Source of the DNA: Micromonospora sediminicola
GTDB taxonomy: Bacteria; Actinomycetota; Actinomycetes; Mycobacteriales; Micromonosporaceae
Assembly (NCBI RefSeq): GCF_900089585.1
Contig: NZ_FLRH01000004.1
Span: 1,791,001-1,855,000 of the forward strand
Length of the DNA stretch: 64,000 nucleotides
Direction of reading: 5' to 3'
Below, piece by piece: positions 8,634 to 16,424 of this stretch; the first letter of the stretch is position 1, and each line of letters opens with the position of its first letter. A model generated the notes under the pieces. It was not told the DNA's origin and searched no databases. It saw only the letters and a program-made list of their open reading frames with translations. Made by a program: the position numbers and the translations under genes.

Positions 8634-9914
8634 GTGAGCACGCCGAACCGGGTCTACATCGCTCGACTCGCCGGAGTCGCCGTCTTCGACCCGAACGGCG
8701 ACCAGGTCGGCCGGATCCGTGACGCCGTGGCCCGGATGCGTCCGACCCAGCGACCGCCGGAGGTGGTGGGGCTGGTCGCCGAGATGCCGATGCGGCGACG
8801 CATCTTCCTCTCCATCAACCGGATCACCTCCATCGACCCGGACGCCGTCGTGCTCGGCAGCGGCACCCTCAACCTGCGCCGCTTCGAGAAGCGTCCGAAC
8901 GAGCTGCTGGTCCTTCAGGAGCTGCTCGACCGGCGGGTCCAGCTCGACTCCGGTCCGGCCGGTTCGGTGGTGGACGTGGCCATGGAGTGCAGCCGGGGCG
9001 GCGAGTGGGCGCTGACCCGGGTCGCCGTCCGCGAGCACACCAACCGGCTCACCCGCCGCGGCCACCTCCACCAGGTCGAGTGGGACCGGGTCCGCGGCCT
9101 GGGCGCGGTCGGCGACAACCGGGGTACGGCCAACCTGCTCGCCGTGCTGGAGGACATGCGCCCGGCCGACCTGGCCAACGCCCTCCAGGACCTGCCCGAC
9201 GCCCGGCGCAACGAGGTGGCCGCCGCGCTCGACGACGAGCGCCTGGCCGACGTGCTGAGCGAGCTGCCCGAGCACGACCAGGTGGAGATCCTGGCCGCGC
9301 TGGACCGGGAACGGGCCGCCGACGTGCTGGAGGAGATGGACCCGGACGACGCCGCCGACCTGCTCAACGAACTGCCCCCGCCGGAGCAGGACGTGCTGCT
9401 CGACCTGATGGAGCCGGACGAGGCCGACCCGGTACGCCAACTGCTGCGTTACGCCTCCGGCACCGCCGGCAGCGTGATGACGTCGGAGCCGGTGATCCTG
9501 CCGCCGGACGCCACCGTCGCCGAGGCGCTGGCCCGGATCCGCGAGGTGCAGCTCTCGCCCGCGGTGGCCGCGCAGGTCTTCGTGACCCGGGCGCCGTTGA
9601 CCACGCCGACCGGGCGCTACCTGGGTATGGTGCACTTCCAGCGGTTGCTCCGCGAACCCCCGGCCGACATGCTCGGCGGGATCGTGGTCAACGACATCGA
9701 CCCGCTCCGCACGTCGACCCCGCTGCCCGAGATCACCCGCCGGATGGCCACCTACGACATGGTGGGGATGCCGGTGGTGGACGGGAACAACCGGCTGGTC
9801 GGCGCGGTGACCGTGGACGACGTGCTGGACCACTCCCTGCCGCGCGACTGGCGGGACCGGGACGCGGCGCCGACCCCGTCCGCCACCGACGACGGGACCG
9901 TGGACGATGACTGA
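8634..9914 (+). CDS. MgtE N-terminal / CBS-domain protein without a membrane channel
   Basis: About 426 residues. A PRC-barrel-like N-terminal region (YIARLAGVAVFDPNGDQVGRI) is followed by MgtE-N superhelical repeats (ADLANALQDLPDARRNEVAAAL, ADVLSELPEHDQVEILAAL, AADVLEEMDPDDAADLLNELP). A CBS pair follows (GSVMTSEPVILPPDATVAEAL and TYDMVGMPVVDGNNRLVGAVTVDDVL). The roughly 130-residue transmembrane Mg2+ channel of true MgtE is absent, so this is a soluble regulatory or scaffold protein rather than a transporter. Its stop overlaps the DUF1003 membrane protein start by 8 bp, implying coupled translation and possible partnership. Rv1232c of M. tuberculosis is, from memory, a similar protein in a similar setting. 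Confidence 0.85.
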   Translation: MSTPNRVYIARLAGVAVFDPNGDQVGRIRDAVARMRPTQRPPEVVGLVAEMPMRRRIFLSINRITSIDPDAVVLGSGTLNLRRFEKRPNELLVLQELLDRRVQLDSGPAGSVVDVAMECSRGGEWALTRVAVREHTNRLTRRGHLHQVEWDRVRGLGAVGDNRGTANLLAVLEDMRPADLANALQDLPDARRNEVAAALDDERLADVLSELPEHDQVEILAALDRERAADVLEEMDPDDAADLLNELPPPEQDVLLDLMEPDEADPVRQLLRYASGTAGSVMTSEPVILPPDATVAEALARIREVQLSPAVAAQVFVTRAPLTTPTGRYLGMVHFQRLLREPPADMLGGIVVNDIDPLRTSTPLPEITRRMATYDMVGMPVVDGNNRLVGAVTVDDVLDHSLPRDWRDRDAAPTPSATDDGTVDDD

Positions 9915-10521
9915 GCAGCGACGCGGCGAGCGGCTGGACCAGCCGCGCGCCCCCCGGGGCCTGCATCTGCCCCGGATCGACGCGGACTCCTTCGGCCGGT
10001 GGGCCGAGGGGATCGCCCGGGGCATGGGCACGGCGAACTTCCTGGTCTACATGACCCTGGTCCTCGCCGCCTGGTTCCTGTGGAACACGCTCGCCCCGGC
10101 CGACCTGCGCTTCGACCCGTACACCTTCACGTTCCTGACCCTGATCCTCTCGCTCCAGGCCTCGTACGCGGCCCCGCTGATCCTGCTCGCGCAGAACCGG
10201 CAGGCGGACCGGGACCGGATCGCGCTGGACGAGGACCGGCGCCGGGCGACCATGCAGAAGGCGGACACGGAATACCTGGCCCGGGAGATCGCGGCCCTGC
10301 GGATCGCGATGGGCGACGTGGCGACCCGCGACTTCCTCCGCTCCGAGCTGGCCCGGCTGGCCGAGGAACTGGACGAGGCGGCCGAGCGGCGACGCAAGCT
10401 GGAACGGCGGCAGCAGGGGCAGGAGACCCGGCGCCGGGCCGGCGGCGACCCGCTCGACGAGCCCCGCGACGAGTTCGACGGTGACTACGCCCACGACGGC
10501 CGGCAGGAGAGCCCGACGTAA
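9907..10521 (+). CDS. DUF1003 membrane protein
   Basis: A 204-residue protein with two transmembrane helices near residues 42-62 (FLVYMTLVLAAWFLWNTL) and 75-98 (FTFLTLILSLQASYAAPLILL). The NRQADRDR segment right after helix 2 is a DUF1003 signature. A long charged, probably coiled-coil cytosolic tail (DFLRSELARLAEELDEAAERRR) runs to the end. It overlaps the upstream MgtE-N/CBS gene by 8 bp, so the two are very likely co-translated. Its TAA stop codon is also the first three bases of the mrp -10 box. The function of DUF1003 is not established. Confidence 0.85.
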   Translation: MTEQRRGERLDQPRAPRGLHLPRIDADSFGRWAEGIARGMGTANFLVYMTLVLAAWFLWNTLAPADLRFDPYTFTFLTLILSLQASYAAPLILLAQNRQADRDRIALDEDRRRATMQKADTEYLAREIAALRIAMGDVATRDFLRSELARLAEELDEAAERRRKLERRQQGQETRRRAGGDPLDEPRDEFDGDYAHDGRQESPT

Positions 10522-10524
10522 CAT
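10519..10524 (+). promoter_or_regulatory. Leaderless -10 box (TAACAT) of mrp, sharing the upstream stop codon
   Basis: TAACAT starts with the TAA stop of the DUF1003 gene and is followed by 7 nt and the ATG at 10532. No ribosome-binding site is visible, so mrp probably has a leaderless transcript of its own. Confidence 0.6.
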
Positions 10525-10531
10525 TGCGGGC

Positions 10532-11677
10532 ATGTCAGCACCCGTCAGCACCGTCTCCGACGCGATCCAGGCCGCCCTGGCCACCGTCAACGACCCGGAG
10601 ATCCGTCGGCCGATCACCGAACTCGGCATGGTCCGCTCCGCCGAGCGCGACGACGACGGCGTGGTCCGGGTGGAACTGCTGCTCACCGTGGCCGGCTGCC
10701 CGCTGAAGGACAAGCTGCGCACCGACATCACCGCCGCCGTCGGCGCGGTGCCCGGCGTCAGCGGCGTCGAGATCATCTTCGGTGTGATGAGTCCGGAGCA
10801 GCGCCAGGAGCTGCAGTCCAAGCTGCGCGGCGGCGGCACCGCCGAGCCGGTGATCCCGTTCGCCCAGCCCGGCTCCCGGACCCGGGTCTACGCGGTCGCC
10901 AGCGGCAAGGGCGGCGTCGGCAAGTCCAGCGTCACGGTCAACCTGGCCGCCGCGCTGGCCGCCCGCGGCCTGTCGGTCGGTGTGGTGGACGCCGACATCT
11001 ACGGCCACTCGGTGCCCCGGATGCTCGGCGCCGACGGCGCGCCGACCCGCGTCGAAGACATGATCATGCCACCGCAGTCACACGGCGTGAAGGTGATCTC
11101 GATCGGCATGTTCACCCCCGGCAACGCGGCGGTGGTCTGGCGCGGCCCGATGCTGCACCGGGCGCTGCAGCAGTTCCTCGCCGACGTCTACTGGGGCGAC
11201 CTGGACGTGCTCCTGCTCGACCTGCCCCCGGGCACCGGCGACATCGCGATCTCGGTGGCACAACTGCTCCCGAACGCGGAGATCCTGGTCGTCACCACCC
11301 CGCAGGCGGCTGCCGCCGAGGTGGCCGAGCGGGCCGGCGCCATCGCGCTGCAGACCCACCAGCGGGTGGTCGGCGTGATCGAGAACATGTCCTGGCTGGA
11401 GCTGCCGGACGGCTCCCGGATGGAGGTCTTCGGGGCCGGTGGCGGCGAGGCCGTGGCCGAGTCGCTGACCCGGACCATCGGCGCCCAGGTGCCGGTGCTG
11501 GGGCAGATCCCGATGGACACCCGGGTCCGCGAGGGCGGCGACGCCGGCCAGCCGATCGTGCTGGCCCAGCCGGACGCGCCCGCCGCGAAGGCCCTGTTCC
11601 AGGTGGCCGACCGGCTCGCGGTGCGCCGCGAGTCACTGCTCGGCAAGCCGCTCGGCCTGAAGCCGGCGGGCCGCTAG
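10532..11677 (+). CDS. mrp: Mrp/NBP35-family ATPase, Fe-S cluster carrier-like
   Basis: A 381-residue protein. An N-terminal DUF59/MIP18-like domain (residues 1-85, ATVNDPEIRRPITELGMV) precedes a SIMIBI ATPase with the deviant Walker A SGKGGVGKSS near 125-134, VDADIYGHSVPRML and LLLDLPPGTGD. Family members assemble or carry Fe-S clusters. The CxxC pair that ApbC/NBP35 proteins place after GVIENMSY is absent (GVIENMSWLELPDGSRM), as I recall for the mycobacterial Mrp, so cluster binding would need other ligands. The start has a leaderless -10 box. It converges with tatB across a terminator hairpin. Confidence 0.92.
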   Translation: MSAPVSTVSDAIQAALATVNDPEIRRPITELGMVRSAERDDDGVVRVELLLTVAGCPLKDKLRTDITAAVGAVPGVSGVEIIFGVMSPEQRQELQSKLRGGGTAEPVIPFAQPGSRTRVYAVASGKGGVGKSSVTVNLAAALAARGLSVGVVDADIYGHSVPRMLGADGAPTRVEDMIMPPQSHGVKVISIGMFTPGNAAVVWRGPMLHRALQQFLADVYWGDLDVLLLDLPPGTGDIAISVAQLLPNAEILVVTTPQAAAAEVAERAGAIALQTHQRVVGVIENMSWLELPDGSRMEVFGAGGGEAVAESLTRTIGAQVPVLGQIPMDTRVREGGDAGQPIVLAQPDAPAAKALFQVADRLAVRRESLLGKPLGLKPAGR

Positions 11678-11699
11678 ACCTCGATCCACCGCTCCCCCA

Positions 11700-11731
11700 C
11701 CGCCCCCTTCCGGCCCGCCGGGAGGGGGCGG
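11700..11731. terminator. Bidirectional terminator hairpin between mrp and tatB
   Basis: CCGCCCCCTTCC at 11700-11711 pairs with GGGAGGGGGCGG at 11720-11731 (11 of 12 bases) around an 8-nt loop. It lies 22 bp after the mrp stop and 49 bp after the tatB stop. Confidence 0.65.
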
Positions 11732-11780
11732 CTCACGTCCGCCCTGACCCCGCCCGTGCCGGTCGCCGGGACGGGATGGG

Positions 11781-12206
11781 TCAGGTGGCGTCGTCGTACG
11801 AGGGGCGCGGGGCCGGCGGGGTGGGGGCGGCCGGGGTCGCGACGGCGGGGCGGGGGCCCGGGTTGCGCAGGTCCGCGGCCTTCGCGACGTCCTTCAGCTC
11901 GTCGTGCACGCCGGTGACGTCGGAGCGCAGGTTGTCGTACATGCTCTGCAGCGGCTTGCGGAGCGCCTGCTCGTCCTCCTCGCTGAGCAGGTGCTTGCGG
12001 ATGAACGCCTTGGGGTGCAGATCCTCGAGCTGGATGTCGGTGCCCAGCTCGCGGCTCAGGTCGCCGGTGGCGTTCCGCGCCATGTTGCGGAGGTTGCGGA
12101 CCATCCGGAGGCCGTCGTTGATCACGTTGGGCAGCTTGTCCCCGAAGATCAACAGCGCCAGGAGCAGCAGGACGCCGATCTCCCACCAGTTCAGGTTCTC
12201 GAACAC
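11781..12206 (-). CDS. tatB: Sec-independent translocase subunit TatB
   Basis: A 141-residue Tat component that with TatC recognises twin-arginine substrates at the membrane. The N-terminal helix ENLNWWEIGVLLLLALLIFG is followed by the hinge and amphipathic helix beginning DKLPNVINDGLRMVRNLRNM. A Pro/Ala-rich tail ends in SYDDAT. GTG at 12206 gives the canonical N-terminus VFENLNWWE and has GAGGAGG 7 nt upstream. It follows the HtrA-type protease on the same strand after 73 bp, the htrA-tatB pairing also seen in mycobacteria. A Tat-type substrate is predicted at 32095-33882. Confidence 0.93.
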   Translation of the reverse strand: MFENLNWWEIGVLLLLALLIFGDKLPNVINDGLRMVRNLRNMARNATGDLSRELGTDIQLEDLHPKAFIRKHLLSEEDEQALRKPLQSMYDNLRSDVTGVHDELKDVAKAADLRNPGPRPAVATPAAPTPPAPRPSYDDAT

Positions 12207-12279
12207 CGCGGCCTCCTCGTCCGTGTCCAGGGCAAGACTACGCACGTGAGGTGGCCGACGGGGAGGGGGTGACCCCTCC

Positions 12280-13572
12280 TCACTTCGCGTCGGCGGCGAG
12301 CGTCACCGACGCGTTCTGCCGCGACGACCCGCGCCGGTACTCCACCGTCACCACCGAACCCGGCGCGTACTTGCGCACCAGGGCCACCAGATCCGTCGGA
12401 TCGGTCATCGGATGCCCGTTCAGCCGGAGCACCACGTCCCCGGTGCGCATCCCGGCCGCCGCCGCCGGGCCGGCCGGCTCGACCGCGTTGAGGCGTACGC
12501 CGCCGCCGGTGACGCCGGTGCCGCCGACCTGGGCGCCGATCACGGTACGCCGGGCCTTGCCGGTGCCGATGATGTCCTCGGTGACCCGTTTCGCCTGGTT
12601 GATCGGGATGGCGAAGGCGAGGCCGATGTTGCCGGCCTCCTGCCCGTCCGCCACCAACGACTTGATCGTCGAGTTCACGCCGACCACCCGGCCGCCGCCG
12701 TCCACCAGCGGGCCGCCGGAGTTGCCGTGGTTGACCGCGGCGTCGGTCTGGATGGCCGCGTAGTAGCGGGTCGGGCCGCCCGGCTCACCGGCCTGCATGG
12801 TGCGGTCGAGCGCGCTGACGATGCCGGCGGTGACCGTGTTGGCCAGCGACAGCGGCGAGCCCATGGCGAGCACCGGGTCGCCCACGGCGAGCGCGTCGGA
12901 GTCGCCGAACTGCACCGGGGTCAGCCCGCTGCGGGTCACCTTGACCACCGCGATGTCCGACTCCGGGTCCTGCCCGACGACCGTCGCCGGGGTGGTGCTG
13001 CCGTCGTTGAAGATCACCGTGGCCTTGCCGGGCCCGTCGGCGACCACGTGGTCGTTGGTGACGATGTGCCCGTCGGTGCTCACCACGAAGCCGGAGCCCT
13101 CGCTGATGCCGCCGAGACTGGCCACCCGGATGGTGACCACGCTGGGCAGCACCCGCTCGGCGACCCCGGCGAGCGACTCGGGCTTGCGCTGGGCCAGCGC
13201 CGGGGCCTGCCCGGCCTGCGCGCCCAGGGTGGGCACGTCGCCGCCGCGCATCAGGGCGTAGGTCAGCGCGCTGCCCAGCGAGCCGGCCAGCAGCGCGGTG
13301 ATCAACGAGATCAGCACCACCTGGCGCAGCCCCGGCCGGGTCGGCAGGTCCGGGTCGGTGACCGGCTCCGGCTCACCCGCCCCGTCGGGCGCGGCGGCCG
13401 GGACCACCACGGCCGCCGGCGCGTACGGATCCCGCCACGGGTCGGCCAGCGCGTCGGACCACCAGGGCGACGTCGTCCCACCCGCGGAACCCTGCGGTGG
13501 CTGCCCGGGCCCCGGCCCTCCCGCCGGTGCCGGCGCTCCGCCGGGCTGGCGCCAGTCCCAGCCGTCGGTCAC
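12280..13572 (-). CDS. Membrane-anchored HtrA/DegP-type serine protease with PDZ domain
   Basis: A 430-residue protein. A cytosolic Pro/Gly-rich N-terminus (1-80) precedes one transmembrane helix near 85-107 (VVLISLITALLAGSLGSAL), then a trypsin-like domain and a C-terminal PDZ domain (VEPAGPAAAAGMRTGDVVLRLN). The triad is His175 in VTNDHVV, Asp206 in ESDIAVVKV and Ser285 in GNSGGPL. It should act outside the membrane in envelope protein quality control. GTG at 13572 has GGGAGG 7 nt upstream. In mycobacteria the sigE and rseA genes precede htrA; here the O-methyltransferase is divergent with a 227-bp gap and no room for them. Confidence 0.92.
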   Translation of the reverse strand: MTDGWDWRQPGGAPAPAGGPGPGQPPQGSAGGTTSPWWSDALADPWRDPYAPAAVVVPAAAPDGAGEPEPVTDPDLPTRPGLRQVVLISLITALLAGSLGSALTYALMRGGDVPTLGAQAGQAPALAQRKPESLAGVAERVLPSVVTIRVASLGGISEGSGFVVSTDGHIVTNDHVVADGPGKATVIFNDGSTTPATVVGQDPESDIAVVKVTRSGLTPVQFGDSDALAVGDPVLAMGSPLSLANTVTAGIVSALDRTMQAGEPGGPTRYYAAIQTDAAVNHGNSGGPLVDGGGRVVGVNSTIKSLVADGQEAGNIGLAFAIPINQAKRVTEDIIGTGKARRTVIGAQVGGTGVTGGGVRLNAVEPAGPAAAAGMRTGDVVLRLNGHPMTDPTDLVALVRKYAPGSVVTVEYRRGSSRQNASVTLAADAK

Positions 13573-13799
13573 GTCCGTGCCTCCCACTCCGTCCCGCACG
13601 CCCCGTGCCGGGCGCCGGCGGAGCCGGACGACCGTGACGCGCGGGACACCTCCAGGATTGCACGGATGCCCCGCGTGGAGTCAGGGGTTGCCGCCCGTGA
13701 TCGTCCCACCGCCGACTCGCGGCTGCGCCCGTACCGGGTCGCCTCTACGCTCACAGTGCCAACCGACCCCTCGCACCAGCCCGCCCCCGGAGGTGTCCC

Positions 13800-14450
13800 A
13801 TCGCCACGGTCGCCGGTCACGGCAGTTCGACGGCCCAGGCGCAGCAGTTCGCCGAGTCGTACGTCACCGAGGACCTCGTGCTGCGCACCGCCCGGGCGCT
13901 CGCCCGCGAGGTGGGCGTCGAGGCGGTGACGCCCGGCGCCGGCGCCGCGCTGCGACTGCTCGCCGCCGCCGGCAACGCCCGGGCGGTGGTCGAGATCGGC
14001 ACCGGCACCGGGGTCAGCGGTGTCTGGCTGCTGCGCGGCATGCGCCCCGACGGCGTGCTCACCACGATCGACGTGGAGGTCGAGTACCAGCGCCTCGCCC
14101 GCCGACTGTTCCAGGAGGCGGGTTTCCCGTCGGGACGTACCCGGATCATCACCGGCCGGGCGCTCGACGTGCTGCCCCGCCTCGCCGACGGCGCCTACGA
14201 CCTGGTCTTCGCCGACGCCGCGGCGACCGGCTTCGCGGCGTACGTGGACGCGGCGCTGCGGCTGCTGCGGCCCGGCGGCGTGCTCGCGCTCAACGGCGCC
14301 CTGGCCGGCGGCCGGATCGGCGACCCGGCCGCCCGGGACGTGGAGACGGTCACCGTGCGGGAGACCGTCAAGGCGATCCGCGAGTCCGAGCACTGGGTGC
14401 CGGCGCTGCTGCCGGTCGGCCACGGCCTGCTCGCCGCCGTGCGGAGCTGA
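13800..14450 (+). CDS. Class I SAM-dependent O-methyltransferase, apparent ATC start
   Basis: A 216-residue O-methyltransferase of the Rv1220c type. The SAM loop is VVEIGTGTGVSGVWLLRGM, followed by TTIDVEVEYQRLAR and DLVFADAA. The conserved N-terminal segment AESYVTEDLVLRTARALARE begins well before the first in-frame GTG (13878), and mycobacterial homologues align through it. The frame stays open upstream but has no ATG, GTG or TTG. The only well-placed initiation point is ATC at 13800, 6 nt after a perfect GGAGG at 13789-13793. A rare ATC start, or a base change in this strain, is the simplest reading. A TACGCT hexamer at 13746-13751 may be the promoter. The methyl acceptor is unknown. Confidence 0.85.
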   Translation: MATVAGHGSSTAQAQQFAESYVTEDLVLRTARALAREVGVEAVTPGAGAALRLLAAAGNARAVVEIGTGTGVSGVWLLRGMRPDGVLTTIDVEVEYQRLARRLFQEAGFPSGRTRIITGRALDVLPRLADGAYDLVFADAAATGFAAYVDAALRLLRPGGVLALNGALAGGRIGDPAARDVETVTVRETVKAIRESEHWVPALLPVGHGLLAAVRS

Positions 14451-14461
14451 CCCGCCGCCGG

Positions 14462-15922
14462 TCAGCCCAGCGTCCCCAGCCAGCGCAGCAGCCCGCGTAC
14501 GCCCCAGCCGGTCGCGCCCTTGACCAGTTCGCCGTGCACGTCGTCGGACCACGAGGGGGCGGACATGTCCAGGTGCGCCCAGCGGTCCCGCAGGTCGCCG
14601 GTGAACTCGCGGAGGAACAGCGCGGCCACCACCGAGCCCGCGCCCCGCGCCGGGGAGCTGTGCAGGTCGGCGATGTCGCTGGCCAGGTATTCCACGTAGT
14701 CGTCGGCGAGCGGCATCCGCCAGGCCCGCTCCCCGGCCGCCGAGATCGCGGCCAGCAGGCCCGCGGCCAGGTCGTCGTTCTCGCTGTAGAGCGCGGCGTG
14801 CCGCTTGCCCAGGGCCACCGCGTTCGCCCCGGTCAGCGTCGCGAGGTCGACCAGCAGGTCGGGCTTCAGCTCCCGCACGGCGTACGCCATGGCGTCGGCC
14901 AGCACCAGCCGGCCCTCGGCGTCCGAGTTGGTGCTCTCGCTGGTCAGGCCGCCGTAGTGCCGGATGATGTCGCCGGGGCGGAACGCCGAGCCGCTGACCA
15001 TGTTCTCGGCGAGCGGGGCCAGCGTGGTGACCCGTACCGGCAGGCCCAGCGCGGCGGCGCCGAGCGTCGCGGCGACCACGGCGGCGGCGCCGGCCATGTC
15101 CTTGCGCATCAGTTTCATGGCGGGCACCGGCTTGATCGAGATGCCGCCGGTGTCGAACGTGATGCCCTTGCCGACCAGCACCACGTGGGTACGCGCGCCG
15201 GCCGGGCGCCAGTCCAGCTCGACCAGGCGCGGGCCGCGGGCGGAGCCGCCGCCGACGGCGAGGAGCCCGCCGAAGCCCTCGGCCGCCAACTCCCGCGGCT
15301 CGCGCACGCGCAGGTGCAGGTCGGGTCGGCCGGACGCGGCGGCGGCCACCTGGTCGGCGAACCACTCCGGGTGCTTCGTCGACGAGGGGGTGTTGGTCAG
15401 GTCCCGGGCCAGCACGGTCATCTCGGCCGTGGTCCGGGCCGCGGCCAGCGTGTCGGCGTGCGCCTGCGGGTCGGTCACCAGCAGGTCCACCCCGGCCAGG
15501 GACGGCCGCGCCCCGGCGTCGGTGAGGCGGTAGCGGTAGGAGCCGAGCAGCAGGCCCTCGGCGAGCCCGCGCAGCGCCGTCCCGGCGTCGTCGGGAAGTG
15601 CGATGGTGATCTGCGTCTCATCCTTGGCGGCGCGGGCCAGCGCGGCTCCGGCGATCCGCCAGTCCTGCTCGTCGCCGGCACCGACACCGAGCAGCCAGAG
15701 GCGGTCCGGGGCGGCGCCGGGGCGCAGGTGCTCGCGTACCTCGCCGGCGGCGCCGGTGAGTCGGGCGGCGGGCAGCAGCGCGCCCGCCTCGGCCCGGACG
15801 TCGTCGGCGGACGGGGCGGCGGTCGGCACCAGCACGGCCGGGGAGTCCGGCCCTCCGGGACGAACGGGCAGGACGAGGGTGTCGGGTCGCACGGACCCGC
15901 TCACCAGACGAATGGCCAGCAC
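14462..15922 (-). CDS. pepA: Leucyl aminopeptidase (M17 family)
   Basis: A 486-residue cytosolic metallo-aminopeptidase that removes N-terminal residues from peptides. The N-terminal macro-like domain covers about 1-170. The catalytic domain shows VLVGKGITFDTGGISIKP, MKLMRKDMAGAAAV, and the M17 signature in the form NSDAEGRLVLADA (usually NTDAEGRL). Metal ligands Lys, Asp and Glu are all in place. GTG at 15922 is chosen since GGAGG lies 11 nt upstream; the codons before it are not family-like. It is downstream of the DUF3117 gene but separated by a strong hairpin. It converges with the O-methyltransferase. Confidence 0.92.
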   Translation of the reverse strand: MLAIRLVSGSVRPDTLVLPVRPGGPDSPAVLVPTAAPSADDVRAEAGALLPAARLTGAAGEVREHLRPGAAPDRLWLLGVGAGDEQDWRIAGAALARAAKDETQITIALPDDAGTALRGLAEGLLLGSYRYRLTDAGARPSLAGVDLLVTDPQAHADTLAAARTTAEMTVLARDLTNTPSSTKHPEWFADQVAAAASGRPDLHLRVREPRELAAEGFGGLLAVGGGSARGPRLVELDWRPAGARTHVVLVGKGITFDTGGISIKPVPAMKLMRKDMAGAAAVVAATLGAAALGLPVRVTTLAPLAENMVSGSAFRPGDIIRHYGGLTSESTNSDAEGRLVLADAMAYAVRELKPDLLVDLATLTGANAVALGKRHAALYSENDDLAAGLLAAISAAGERAWRMPLADDYVEYLASDIADLHSSPARGAGSVVAALFLREFTGDLRDRWAHLDMSAPSWSDDVHGELVKGATGWGVRGLLRWLGTLG

Positions 15923-15985
15923 GCTGGACCGTACCTCCGAAAATGCTCTTAGCGGGACAGTTTGCCGCTCACTGGCCGATGAAGG

Positions 15986-16018
15986 CCCTGAGCCACCGGC
16001 CAAGCCGGTGGCTCAGGG
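15986..16018 (-). terminator. Terminator hairpin after the DUF3117 gene
   Basis: CCCTGAGCCACCGGC at 15986-16000 and GCCGGTGGCTCAGGG at 16004-16018 form a perfect 15-bp stem with a 3-nt loop. On the minus strand it lies about 49 nt past the DUF3117 stop and upstream of the pepA start. It therefore separates the two transcripts. Confidence 0.7.
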
Positions 16019-16066
16019 TAGGACGAACCGGCCGCGCGGCGAACGCCGCGCGACCCGCTCCTCGCA

Positions 16067-16234
16067 TCAGCCGGCAGCCGCCTTCAGTGCGTCACCCAGC
16101 GCGGTGGCCTCGTCGGGAGTCATCTCGACGACGAGCCGGCCACCACCCTCCAGCGGGACCCGCATGACGATGCCCCGGCCCTCCTTGGTGACTTCCAGCG
16201 GACCGTCGCCCGTCCGCGGCTTCATCGCCGCCAT
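16067..16234 (-). CDS. DUF3117 small conserved actinobacterial protein
   Basis: A 55-residue protein beginning MAAMKPRTGDGPLEVTKEGR and ending in TPDEATALGDALKAAAG. It is almost invariant in actinobacteria (Rv1211-like in mycobacteria). It has one small beta-rich core (IVMRVPLEGGGRLVVEM) and a C-terminal helix. The biochemical role is unknown. The ATG has GGGGAG just upstream. It is monocistronic, ended by the hairpin at 15986-16018 and divergent from paaX. Confidence 0.9.
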   Translation of the reverse strand: MAAMKPRTGDGPLEVTKEGRGIVMRVPLEGGGRLVVEMTPDEATALGDALKAAAG

Positions 16235-16424
16235 GTTGTCTCCCCTCAGACCTACACCAGGGTCGGTGGGTTGCCCCACAGCCACTTCGCCATCGCCACC
16301 CGCAAGCGTCGCGGAGGCGTCGACCAACGATTTTCCCTGATGAACACCGCCGGACCCAAACCGAAGCAGCATTGATGTAACAGCATCTAGCTTATCTTGG
16401 ATAGGCCTGTCACAATGTGCGGTC

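Noticed and set aside
13793..13800. GTG at 13793 as the O-methyltransferase start
   Set aside because: It is in a different frame and gives an Arg-rich sequence, so it would need a frameshift to reach the enzyme.
13298..15952. A very long plus-strand frame of nearly 900 codons
   Set aside because: It lies antisense to htrA and pepA and out of frame with the O-methyltransferase; the composition is that of a high-GC shadow frame.
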